Part shown: piece after piece, positions 7,757 to 15,170 of the stretch
How positions within the stretch are numbered: position 1 is the stretch's first letter
Layout of the letters: every line of letters starts with the position of its first letter
IMG/VR virus record: IMGVR_UViG_3300025598_000030
Location: 1-64,000 of that record
Source: a virus
Direction: 5' to 3' (one strand)
DNA: 64,000 nt
Notes under the pieces: generated by a model
The model's database searches: none
What the model was told of the DNA's origin: nothing
The model's input: only the letters and a program-made list of their open reading frames with translations
Made by a program: the position numbers and the translations under genes

Positions 7757-8847
7757 CTGTTTATGTAATAGACTTAGAAAGTGTTCCAACTAGATATACC
7801 TGCGAATGGAAGACCAGTGTACCTACACTATTACGCAATCACGGACTTGATGTAAACGTAATCTCAGGCCCTTCAGATATTCCTAATGCTACTACGCCTG
7901 GTGCATTTCTTAACTTTGGTGGTACAAATGTATACAAATCTAGTCAAGTTGAACAAATTTCTCGTTTATTTTGCTCAGGAACAGTTCATGCTGGGGATCA
8001 TTTTCTTTTTACGGATGCTTGGCATCCTGGTATCATAAATCTCAAATATATGAGCGAATTGTTGCAGATTCCTGTGACAATTCACGCATTATGGCATGCA
8101 GGTAGCTATGATCCTGAAGATTTCTTAGGTAGATTGATCGGTGATAAACCATGGGTTAGACATGCTGAAAAAAGCATGTATTGGGCAATAGATCATAATT
8201 ATTTTGCAACAGATTTTCATATAAAAATGTTTTTTGATAATCTCCTGCATAATGGATCCACATCTACAAATCCTTGGTATCACGATGACTGGTTGGAACG
8301 ATTCGATGGGGATAAAATTGTACGTAGTGGTTGGCCGATGGAATATATGGAAGATACACTAACTGTGTATAAGAATATGCCCAAGCGTGACTTAATTCTT
8401 TTTCCGCATCGTATTGCTCCGGAAAAACAAGTAGAAATTTTTAGAGATCTTAAAGAACATTTACCGCAATATGAATTTGTAGTCTGCCAAGATCAGCAGT
8501 TAACTAAAAATGAATATCATAACTTGTTAGGCGAAGCAAAGCTAGTATTCAGTGCGAATCTACAAGAAACATTAGGTATTAGTTGCTATGAAGGCGCGTT
8601 AGTTGATGCAATACCGATGGTTCCTGATCGTCTAAGCTATTCAGAAATGTATTTTGAAACATTTAAATATCCTAGCGAATGGACTGAGAATTTCACTGCA
8701 TATGAAAATCATCGTGAAGAATTGTGTAATAAAATTGTTAATCATATGGAATTTTATGAAACTCGATTACCAACTTTGAAAAAACAAACAGAAATCTTAA
8801 CTAAAGATTTTTTTAGTGCAAATGAAATTTTAAAAAGATTAATTTGA
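7753..8847 (+). CDS. GT-B-type glycosyltransferase
   Basis: 364 residues. The C-terminal half carries the GT4-like donor-site pattern: 'LILFPHRIAPEKQ' (first strand of the second Rossmann domain), 'YEFVVCQDQQ', then 'FSANLQETLGISCYEGALVDAIPMVPD', in which E-T-x-G-I-S-x-x-E-G corresponds to the E-x7-E nucleotide-sugar region. The N-terminal half is the acceptor domain, with W/H-rich stretches. The target is not evident: modified DNA bases, host surface glycans or virion proteins are all possible. It is translationally coupled to the deazaguanine cluster, and the folE promoter starts within its stop codon. Confidence 0.72.
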   Translation: MTVYVIDLESVPTRYTCEWKTSVPTLLRNHGLDVNVISGPSDIPNATTPGAFLNFGGTNVYKSSQVEQISRLFCSGTVHAGDHFLFTDAWHPGIINLKYMSELLQIPVTIHALWHAGSYDPEDFLGRLIGDKPWVRHAEKSMYWAIDHNYFATDFHIKMFFDNLLHNGSTSTNPWYHDDWLERFDGDKIVRSGWPMEYMEDTLTVYKNMPKRDLILFPHRIAPEKQVEIFRDLKEHLPQYEFVVCQDQQLTKNEYHNLLGEAKLVFSANLQETLGISCYEGALVDAIPMVPDRLSYSEMYFETFKYPSEWTENFTAYENHREELCNKIVNHMEFYETRLPTLKKQTEILTKDFFSANEILKRLI

Positions 8848-8872
8848 CACCACCTAAATAATATTGTATTAT
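8844..8872 (+). promoter_or_regulatory. Consensus sigma70 promoter for folE
   Basis: TTGACA (8844-8849), 17-base spacer, TATTAT (8867-8872), overlapping the stop codon of the glycosyltransferase and 44 bases before the folE ATG. This should give early, host-polymerase transcription of folE, the phosphoribosyltransferase, HIT and queE. Confidence 0.65.
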
Positions 8873-8916
8873 AAATCATAACGTCATCCACGACGAAAAC
8901 TCGGAGAATAATTATA

Positions 8917-9609
8917 ATGAACGATGTAGGCAAAAATATAAGCGAAGTAATTCGCGATCGAATTCAACGATCAGGTGAACGATTTCACAGCAATGATAAC
9001 ATTTCAAAATTTATCTATAACGACAAAGAACTAGAACTTCTAGTTGATGAAGTTACTAATAAATTTCAAGGTGTTTTAGAAAGTTTGATCATTGATACTA
9101 AACATGATCACAACACAAATGATACTGCACGACGTGTGGCTAAAATGTTTGTTAAAGAAACATTTAGTGGTAGGTATCGACCAGTCCCTAAGGTTACAGC
9201 ATTTCCGAATATGGGTTACAAGAGCCTGTATACTACAGGACCTATTAGCATTCGTAGTACTTGTGCACATCATTTTCAGAATATTGTCGGTAAGTGTTGG
9301 GTAGGCATTGTGCCAGAAGATGAAGTGATCGGACTTAGTAAGTTTAATCGTCTTGTTCATCATATCTGTGAAAGACCGCAAATTCAAGAAGAAATGACTA
9401 CGCAGATTGCTGAAGCACTTAAGGAATATGCTAAGACTGAACATATTGCTGTTGTAGTTAAAGCAGAACACTTCTGTATGACGCAAAGAGGAGTGCGAGA
9501 ACACGAAAGCGATATGACTACAGCAATTATGCTAGGTGCTTTTAACCGTGATCCTGCATTAAAGAAAGAATTTTATGACATTTGTCTAAGCATGAAAGGA
9601 CACGGATAA
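8917..9609 (+). CDS. folE: GTP cyclohydrolase I (FolE)
   Basis: 230 residues. It converts GTP to dihydroneopterin triphosphate, the first step of both folate and 7-deazaguanine synthesis. Family signatures are complete: NDTARRVAKMF (substrate region), TCAHHF with zinc ligands C116 and H119, GLSKFNRLVHHICERPQIQEEMT (139-161) and HFCMTQRGV with the third ligand C187. It has its own consensus early promoter and a GGAG ribosome binding site. The stop overlaps the next ATG (TAATG). In this context it most likely feeds QueD/QueE for DNA modification, though the nearby DHFR and thymidylate synthase also use folates. Confidence 0.95.
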   Translation: MNDVGKNISEVIRDRIQRSGERFHSNDNISKFIYNDKELELLVDEVTNKFQGVLESLIIDTKHDHNTNDTARRVAKMFVKETFSGRYRPVPKVTAFPNMGYKSLYTTGPISIRSTCAHHFQNIVGKCWVGIVPEDEVIGLSKFNRLVHHICERPQIQEEMTTQIAEALKEYAKTEHIAVVVKAEHFCMTQRGVREHESDMTTAIMLGAFNRDPALKKEFYDICLSMKGHG

Positions 9610-10166
9610 TGAATAAACTAATTATCGATTATCAAGAATATAAATTTTTAGTTTCAAAAATCTGTCGTGATATTACTTTATCAGGTTGGAAACCCGACTA
9701 TATTGTAGGAATCACTCGTGGCGGATTGCTTCCTGCAGTAATGATTAGTCATTATTTTAATGTTCCGTGCCAAACTCTTAAAGTTAGCCTTCGAGATAGC
9801 GGCAACAATGATACAGAATCTAACTGTTGGATGGCCGACAATGCAATTGGGTATAAATTGAGAGACAACAATGATAAAACTTCAGGATTTAGTGATCCTG
9901 AAAGTAGAAAAAATATTCTTATTGTTGACGATATCAATGATACTGGTGCTACATTTAATTGGATATTAAAAGACTGGCCTTTGAGCTGTTTAAGAGATGA
10001 TCCTGCATGGAATGATGTTTGGAACGGCAACGTGAAGTTTGCAGTTCTTGTTGATAATCTTTCAAGTATTTCCCAAGTTAAAATGGACTATCAAGGTATT
10101 GAGATTAATAAAGCAAACAACGATCTTTGGGTAGAGTTTCCTTGGGAAAATTGGTGGTTAAAATGA
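9609..10166 (+). CDS. Purine-type phosphoribosyltransferase
   Basis: 185 residues from the ATG at 9609 (overlapping the folE stop); an upstream in-frame ATG at 9582 inside folE is less likely. Type I PRTase features: 'YIVGITRGGLLPAVMIS' (31-47), the R-G-G loop after the first strand, and the PRPP loop ILIVDDINDTGATF (103-116; D107, D108). It resembles Gpt/xanthine-guanine type enzymes that couple a base to PRPP. Its place between folE and queE suggests handling of guanine or a deazaguanine base; the substrate cannot be read from the sequence. It overlaps the HIT gene by ATGA. Confidence 0.85.
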   Translation: MNKLIIDYQEYKFLVSKICRDITLSGWKPDYIVGITRGGLLPAVMISHYFNVPCQTLKVSLRDSGNNDTESNCWMADNAIGYKLRDNNDKTSGFSDPESRKNILIVDDINDTGATFNWILKDWPLSCLRDDPAWNDVWNGNVKFAVLVDNLSSISQVKMDYQGIEINKANNDLWVEFPWENWWLK

Positions 10167-10570
10167 ATGATCATATTTTTCCTAGGTCTTCGAATGATAA
10201 TATTTTTGCCGGACCTTTTTCTATTAAAGATGCAAATGTTCCATGGACCAATGTATTACAGGAAGATTTTTACGTTGTAGTATACCGAGACAAATATCCA
10301 GTAACCGAAGGACACTTGCTTTTCGTACCTAAATATAATACACTAGTTGCATTAGGATTCGCATTTGATCAGGCTATTCGTTATGGAAAGTTTATGGTTT
10401 CGCAAGAAACATGCGCCGCATTTAACATCGGATTAAATGCTGGTGAAGCAGCAGGTCAAACTATCATGTGGCCACATATACACCTTATTCCTCGCAGAGT
10501 AGGTGATGTTGATGATCCTGTAGGTGGTGTACGTAACACTATCCCGGGTAAAGGAAATTATAAAAAATGA
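10163..10570 (+). CDS. HIT-family protein with altered histidine triad
   Basis: 135 residues from the ATG at 10163. The HIT fold is clear: 'VVVYRDKYPVTEGHLLFVPK', 'FNIGLNAGEAAGQT', and the active-site strand followed by 'RRVGDVDDPVGGVR', typical of nucleotide hydrolases and transferases. The triad H-x-H-x-H-x-x reads W-P-H-I-H-L-I here: the first histidine is tryptophan, while the middle (nucleophile) and third histidines remain. It could act on nucleotide adducts released during base exchange, or be a nucleotide hydrolase of changed specificity. Translation is coupled on both sides (ATGA). Confidence 0.85.
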   Translation: MNDHIFPRSSNDNIFAGPFSIKDANVPWTNVLQEDFYVVVYRDKYPVTEGHLLFVPKYNTLVALGFAFDQAIRYGKFMVSQETCAAFNIGLNAGEAAGQTIMWPHIHLIPRRVGDVDDPVGGVRNTIPGKGNYKK

Positions 10571-11403
10571 GCAAAATTAAAATAGCAGAATTATTTTACA
10601 GCATTCAAGGAGAAGGAAGGTACATGGGAGTACCTTCTATCTTCTTACGTACATTTGGATGCAATTTTCAATGTTCGGGCTTTGGAATGCCTAAGGGTGA
10701 ACGCAGTACAGAAGCTGTTAACATAGATCCTAGTAAATATAAGTCTTATGGCGAGTTGCCATTGGTTAGTACAGGCTGCGACAGTTATGCTAGCTGGGAT
10801 ACAAGATTCAAAAACCTTAGTCCTATGCTGACTACAGACAGCATTGCAGAACAAATTGTTAGCTTGTTGCCACATGGCGAATGGCGAGATGAGCATTTGG
10901 TTATTACCGGTGGTGAACCACTTTTGGGTTGGCAACGTGCTTATCCAGATTTGTTAGAACATCCTAAAATGGAAGATTTAACAGAAATTACTTTTGAAAC
11001 AAATGGTACACAGCAATTATCTCCAGAGTTCGCTGATTATCTAAATATGTGGAACAAAGTGGGTCGAGAGATTACATTTAGTGTTAGTGCAAAATTAAGT
11101 TGTAGTGGTGAATCCAGAGAGGATGCAATTAAACCTAGCACTGTTTGTGAATACGAAAAAGTAGGATTTACCTATCTTAAGTTTGTTGTTGCAACCGAAG
11201 AGGATGCACAAGAAGCCATTGATACTGTAAAAGTATACCGAGAAACTGGCTTCGAAGGACCAGTTTACCTTATGCCTGTAGGCGGAGTAGAAAGTGTATA
11301 CTCGCTAAATAATCGCCGTGTTGCCGATCTTGCAATGCAAAATGGGTTAAGATACAGTGATAGACTCCAAGTTCCACTCTTTGGTAACGCATGGTCGACG
11401 TGA
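10567..11403 (+). CDS. queE: 7-carboxy-7-deazaguanine synthase (QueE), radical SAM
   Basis: 278 residues. QueE converts 6-carboxytetrahydropterin to 7-carboxy-7-deazaguanine (CDG). The opening 'IAELFYSIQGEGRYMGVPSIFLR' is the QueE hallmark, followed by GCNFQC, GCDSY, 'LVITGGEPLL' (the SAM GGEP motif), 'ITFETNGT', 'FSVSAKLS' and 'YLKFVV'. The cluster cysteines appear as C32-x3-C36-x34-C71: about 32 residues are inserted between the second cysteine and the C-D-S/T end of the usual C-x3-C-x2-C. This is a different insertion point from the C-x14-C-x2-C form known in some bacterial QueE. The last gene of the folE unit. Confidence 0.93.
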   Translation: MSKIKIAELFYSIQGEGRYMGVPSIFLRTFGCNFQCSGFGMPKGERSTEAVNIDPSKYKSYGELPLVSTGCDSYASWDTRFKNLSPMLTTDSIAEQIVSLLPHGEWRDEHLVITGGEPLLGWQRAYPDLLEHPKMEDLTEITFETNGTQQLSPEFADYLNMWNKVGREITFSVSAKLSCSGESREDAIKPSTVCEYEKVGFTYLKFVVATEEDAQEAIDTVKVYRETGFEGPVYLMPVGGVESVYSLNNRRVADLAMQNGLRYSDRLQVPLFGNAWST

Positions 11404-11440
11404 TATAATGCCCCATTTATTTACAAATAATATAAATTTT

Positions 11441-11448
11441 TATAAATA
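11441..11448 (+). promoter_or_regulatory. T4-type late promoter motif
   Basis: Perfect TATAAATA, 16 bases before the chosen ATG of the homing-type endonuclease; a near copy (TATAAATT) lies 10 bases upstream. Its position supports 11465 over the earlier in-frame ATGs at 11357 and 11408. Confidence 0.5.
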
Positions 11449-11464
11449 CTTGGGGTACATTATC

Positions 11465-12220
11465 ATGACTAATCCAGTAAACAAAAAAACCAAAGAACAA
11501 TTTTTAAAGGAAATTCCGATCAATTTAGGAATAGAAATAATCGGTGAATATATAAACACCGATACAAAAATTGAATATAGATGTTCTCACGGAACACACT
11601 ACTCATTACCATGGCAAATAAAAAAATTCAAATATTGTTGTCGCAAAGGATACTATGAGAGTGGTAAAATGTGGGAATCAACTATGATATTATCAGAAGA
11701 AAGACTTAAATGGTATAAAGAACAACGACCGGCATTAGATTTTACAAACGCTGTATTGGTATCGGGAACCAGAAATAAATTTAATAACATAAAATGCAAT
11801 ATTCATTCTGATATTACATTTACAGGATATTCGTCAAAACAACATTGCACACCATGCCCGGCATGCAAAGTTGACGATTTTAAAGAATTAATGGCATTAA
11901 GAAAAGGAGTATTTCATGCTATACACAAAATTACACCGATATCAAAATCAGAAAAACTTTGGTTAGATGAATTAAAGATACCGGAAAGACAATACTGGCT
12001 AAAAGATGTAAAATATAGGGTAGATGGGTATGATCCTGTTTCAAACACTGTTTATCTTTATCATGGAAGATTTTGGCACGGTTGCCCAGAAACATTTGAT
12101 CCAGAAATGATACACCCTATTATAAAAATACCTATGAAAGATTTATACGAAAAAACTCTTATGTATGAAAATAAAATTAAAGAAGCTGGATATAATTTAG
12201 TAGTAAAATGGGGAACTTAA
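11465..12220 (+). CDS. Vsr-fold (EDxHD-type) homing endonuclease, putative
   Basis: 251 residues from 11465. The C-terminal third has the pattern of phage Vsr-like homing nucleases: 'KYRVDGYDPVSNTVYLYHGRFWHGCP' (about 185-210), then a helix 'YEKTLMYENKIKEAGYNLVVKW'. The middle has a Cys pair region, C-T-P-C-P-A-C, likely a zinc knuckle, and the N-terminus is basic. The usual 'Y-E-F-x-G' reads Y-L-Y-H-G, so the acidic residue there is missing and activity is uncertain. It is very AT-rich, has its own late motif, and is wedged between queE and the next conserved gene, as expected for a mobile gene. Confidence 0.65.
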   Translation: MTNPVNKKTKEQFLKEIPINLGIEIIGEYINTDTKIEYRCSHGTHYSLPWQIKKFKYCCRKGYYESGKMWESTMILSEERLKWYKEQRPALDFTNAVLVSGTRNKFNNIKCNIHSDITFTGYSSKQHCTPCPACKVDDFKELMALRKGVFHAIHKITPISKSEKLWLDELKIPERQYWLKDVKYRVDGYDPVSNTVYLYHGRFWHGCPETFDPEMIHPIIKIPMKDLYEKTLMYENKIKEAGYNLVVKWGT

Positions 12221-12699
12221 TGAATAAAATTATTAAACGAGTGTTAGGTATCGATAAACTAGAAGCTGCTACCTTAGAAGCAACTAGACTTGCAGCCGAA
12301 GCAGAAACAAAAGCTCAAGAATTGATTGCTAGGGCAGAAGCAGCTAAAATTGCAGCCAATGCAGCAGAAAATGATAGAAAAGAACAGCAAAGATTAGCTA
12401 AACTAACTCCAAAAGAAATTGCTACAGAAAAGAAAGAACCATATTTTGAAGTAGTAGGATTTCATACTACTCCAGAAAATCCACGTTTTGGCTTTTGGGA
12501 ACTTGACTGGAACGAGTATAAGGTAGTAGAATTAAAAGCGTTAGGATATTATGGTGAAACTGACGAAGAAGTCATCGATCAATGGTTTACTGAGATTTGT
12601 AGAGAATCCGGTACAGCAGTTGGGGCGAGCATGGATCGACGATCTATGGGATTCATCGATGTTAAACAAATTGGCGGTGGCCGCTCGGAGATAAGTTAA
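12220..12699 (+). CDS. Conserved T4-like phage protein with N-terminal coiled coil
   Basis: 159 residues from the ATG overlapping the previous stop (TAATG). Residues about 10-65 are an Ala/Glu/Lys-rich coiled coil. The C-terminal half is ordered: 'FEVVGFHTTPENPRFGFWELDW', then 'YKVVELKALGYYGETDEEVIDQWF'. Similar sequences occur, as I recall, in cyanomyoviruses without known function. TAATG coupling to the exonuclease gene downstream suggests a link to replication, but this is inference. Confidence 0.7.
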   Translation: MNKIIKRVLGIDKLEAATLEATRLAAEAETKAQELIARAEAAKIAANAAENDRKEQQRLAKLTPKEIATEKKEPYFEVVGFHTTPENPRFGFWELDWNEYKVVELKALGYYGETDEEVIDQWFTEICRESGTAVGASMDRRSMGFIDVKQIGGGRSEIS

Positions 12700-13697
12700 T
12701 GACATATATTTTGGTAGATACTGCAAATGTTTTTTTCCGGGCCAGGCATGTTGCTCGAGGAAACCTTGAAGAGAAAGTAGGATTAAGCCTACATACTATG
12801 TTTACTAGTATTAGAAAAGCATGGAGAGATTTTAATGGATCTCATGTAATCTTTTGTCTCGAAGGTAGGTCTTGGCGTAAAGATGTTTATCCTCCATACA
12901 AGAGACAAAGATCCGAAGCTCGTGCAGCTTTATCTCCAAGCGAAGCTGAAGAAGAAAAATTATTCTGGGAAACACTTGACGAATTCGAAAATTTCGTAAT
13001 TGAAAAAACTAATTGTACGGTGTTACATAATTCACAATTAGAGGCAGACGATCTCATTGCCGGATGGATACAAGCTCATCCCGATGATCAACATGTAATT
13101 ATTTCAACTGATGGCGATTTTGCACAGTTAATTTCTCCTAATGTTCGTCAATATAATGGTGTTACTGGTGTAACTATTACACATGAAGGTTATTTTGACG
13201 AATTAGGCAAGCGCGTTGTCGATAAAAAAACACAACAAGAAAAACCGGCACCAGACCCAGAATGGTTATTGTTTGAAAAGTGTATGCGAGGCGATACATC
13301 AGATAATATTTTCAGTGCATATCCGGGTGTTCGAACTAAAGGGTCGAAGAATAAAGTTGGCCTAATTGATGCATACGCTGACAGACAATCTAAAGGATAT
13401 AATTGGAATAATATCATGTTACAGCGATGGGTAGATCATGACGGAATCGAACATCGAGTTATCGACGATTATTCTCGAAATGTAACTTTGTGTGATTTGA
13501 CTGCACAACCCGATCATATTAAAATGATAATTAAAGAAACCATTGATGTAGCAAAAACTGCTGAAAAAAATGTCGGACAAGTAGGAGTTCGATTTCTTAA
13601 ATTTTGCGGAAAATATGATCTAGTAAAGATTACTGAAAATGCCGATAGTTACGTTTACCCACTTAATGCGAGGTATATAAATGAATGCCACAACTAA
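12699..13697 (+). CDS. rnh: 5'-3' exonuclease / RNase H (T4 Rnh-like, FEN family)
   Basis: 332 residues. FEN-superfamily nuclease that removes RNA primers and flaps on the lagging strand. The metal-binding acidic residues are in place: 'ILVDTANVFFRAR' (D7), 'VIFCLEGRSWRKDVYPPYKRQR' (helical arch region, with Glu in place of the usual Asp), 'LEADDLIAGW' (E-A-D-D), 'ISTDGDFAQLI' (S-T-D-x-D) and 'MRGDTSDNI' (G-D-x-S-D-N). The helix-hairpin-helix region follows. It overlaps the previous gene by one base and the next by 17. Confidence 0.9.
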   Translation: MTYILVDTANVFFRARHVARGNLEEKVGLSLHTMFTSIRKAWRDFNGSHVIFCLEGRSWRKDVYPPYKRQRSEARAALSPSEAEEEKLFWETLDEFENFVIEKTNCTVLHNSQLEADDLIAGWIQAHPDDQHVIISTDGDFAQLISPNVRQYNGVTGVTITHEGYFDELGKRVVDKKTQQEKPAPDPEWLLFEKCMRGDTSDNIFSAYPGVRTKGSKNKVGLIDAYADRQSKGYNWNNIMLQRWVDHDGIEHRVIDDYSRNVTLCDLTAQPDHIKMIIKETIDVAKTAEKNVGQVGVRFLKFCGKYDLVKITENADSYVYPLNARYINECHN

Positions 13698-14163
13698 AGT
13701 TTTAGTTCCTAACAAATGTTGGATCATAGAAGAACATGGTTCAAAATTAGGTACTTTGAATAAAGAAAAGAAAGGATATTCTTTTTTCCGTAAAGGAGAT
13801 AAAACAGAATTATCCACTATTAGGGATGTTCGAGAGATTTTTGGACCAGATCTATTTGATAATGTGAGTGATTCTAAACTCTCGATCAAAAAAGAAGAAA
13901 TCAAATCAATATATGATTATCCTTGTAGCTCAAAACCATTTAATCCGGTTTATAATATAAAGAAAAAGCTACCAATATATGCTAAAAGCTCAAAGAGTAA
14001 GAGTTTATATTGTGCAGGACACTATATAATTAAATTTCGAAAAGGATGGGTAAAAAGCTTCTGTCCTAAATTAATTACGTTAGAACGTTACCCTTATCAA
14101 GGCCCATTTAAAAATGAAAATGAAATGAAAAATGCTTTAAATTTGGTGAATAAAAATGAGTAA
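13681..14163 (+). CDS. Conserved hypothetical phage protein
   Basis: 160 residues, basic. The opening 'KCWIIEEHGSKLGTLNKEKKGYSFFRKGDK' looks like a small beta domain, and the C-terminal half has 'YCAGHYIIKFRKGWVKSFCPK', 'LITLERYPYQGPF'. The style is that of proteins conserved in marine T4-like phages; no function is known to me. It overlaps the exonuclease gene by 17 bases and the next gene by 8. Confidence 0.65.
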   Translation: MNATTKVLVPNKCWIIEEHGSKLGTLNKEKKGYSFFRKGDKTELSTIRDVREIFGPDLFDNVSDSKLSIKKEEIKSIYDYPCSSKPFNPVYNIKKKLPIYAKSSKSKSLYCAGHYIIKFRKGWVKSFCPKLITLERYPYQGPFKNENEMKNALNLVNKNE

Positions 14164-14386
14164 TCTCAATACATTAGCTATCGAAAAGTTTTTAGAAAAG
14201 GCAAGAATTTCAATCAAAACAAACCAAAGAAATTTAGTTTTAGACATTAAAGAAGTTCAAGCATTGTCCGATAGTTTGTCAGTTGTAATGACTAGACTAG
14301 CAGGCACACTAGACGAACAATTAAAAAATGCCCAAAATCAACCAAATGTCATTTCTATCAATATGGACGGGGGCGGTTTTCGGTAA
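14156..14386 (+). CDS. Small helical phage protein
   Basis: 76 residues, predicted largely alpha-helical ('IEKFLEKARISIKTNQRNLVLDIKEVQ...MTRLAGTLDEQL'), ending in a Gly-rich GGGFR tail. Overlaps the upstream gene by 8 bases. No recognised family. Confidence 0.6.
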   Translation: MSNLNTLAIEKFLEKARISIKTNQRNLVLDIKEVQALSDSLSVVMTRLAGTLDEQLKNAQNQPNVISINMDGGGFR

Positions 14387-14396
14387 AAATAGAATA

Positions 14397-14429
14397 AATA
14401 AGTGAGTATTTAAATTATACTCACTTATT
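14397..14429 (+). promoter_or_regulatory. Perfect 13-bp hairpin abutting a start codon
   Basis: Bases 14397-14409 are perfectly complementary to 14417-14429 around a 7-base loop (ttaaatt), and the ATG of the next gene starts at 14430. A late-like AATAAATA (14393-14400) overlaps the left arm. There is no trailing T tract, so it is not a canonical intrinsic terminator. It would block or mark the start of the next gene, which has no visible Shine-Dalgarno outside the stem. Confidence 0.6.
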
Positions 14430-14729
14430 ATGAGCCGACCAAAACCAAACATATTATTAGAAATAACCAATAAAAAAACTTATAAAACTGAACAGGTTTT
14501 AGAAGCAGAAGCTATTTGGGCGGTTTTTTATAAAGATAAACCTGTTAATCTTAAGACTAGTTCTGTATTAGCTCAGCAATTAGGTCCGAAGTATAAAAAA
14601 GTATCTTTTTCTAATGCAGGACACGCACATAATCTTGCAGAAAAACTAAACAAGTTGTATAATTGTGAAGATTTTTCAGTATACAAACTAACTACAGGTC
14701 AAAAGATTTCGGATGGATATAAAGCATAA
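14430..14729 (+). CDS. Conserved hypothetical phage protein
   Basis: 99 residues, basic: 'ILLEITNKKTYKTEQVLEAEAIWAVFYKDKPVNLK', then 'KVSFSNAGHAHNLAEKLNKLYNCEDFSVYKL'. The compact alpha/beta pattern suggests a small folded domain. Its ATG directly follows the 13-bp hairpin, so expression may depend on opening that structure. It overlaps the next gene by 17 bases. Confidence 0.6.
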   Translation: MSRPKPNILLEITNKKTYKTEQVLEAEAIWAVFYKDKPVNLKTSSVLAQQLGPKYKKVSFSNAGHAHNLAEKLNKLYNCEDFSVYKLTTGQKISDGYKA

Positions 14730-15108
14730 ATTAACGGTAGAATTTCTAACAAAATGGCTTGGGTATGAGCCAACGGCATTGGTTGTCGAAAAATATTACC
14801 AAAAATGGTGGAAAAATATTAGAGAAAATGGCGAACGTAGTCTTCGTTTGACATATGATGGTTTTACTTTTTTAAAAAATCATGACCTTTTAAAATTTTA
14901 TCAAATTGACATAGTAGATAGTGTTTATACCAGTAAAGTAATGCTGCAACTAGACAAGTATCTAGATTGTCCTTGGTACCTATCTTCTAACCAAACGATA
15001 TGGGTTAGCCGAGATAAAGTTGCAGTGCAACTCATTTTGTTCGGTGGCGATTTGGCAAAATTCGGGCATGCTAAACACAGATCCGAAGAAAAATCATTGA
15101 CTGAATGA
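14713..15108 (+). CDS. Conserved hypothetical phage protein
   Basis: 131 residues, Trp/Tyr-rich. 'FLTKWLGYEPTALVVEKYYQKWWKNIRENGERSLRLT' is followed by 'PWYLSSNQTIWVSRDKVAVQLILFGGDLAKFGHAK'. I recall the last motif from cyanomyovirus proteins of unknown function. Last gene before the early promoter of the ATPase unit. Confidence 0.6.
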   Translation: MDIKHKLTVEFLTKWLGYEPTALVVEKYYQKWWKNIRENGERSLRLTYDGFTFLKNHDLLKFYQIDIVDSVYTSKVMLQLDKYLDCPWYLSSNQTIWVSRDKVAVQLILFGGDLAKFGHAKHRSEEKSLTE

Positions 15109-15124
15109 TAAAAAAGCGTATAAT
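15097..15124 (+). promoter_or_regulatory. Sigma70-type promoter for the MoxR ATPase gene
   Basis: TTGACT (15097-15102), 16-base spacer, TATAAT (15119-15124), 47 bases before the ATPase ATG. It starts within the end of the preceding gene. A small AAGCG/CGCTT inverted repeat spans the -10 box. Confidence 0.6.
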
Positions 15125-15170
15125 AAACGCTTGAAAGATGATTCCTTAACACTAAACTTAAAGGTATTTT

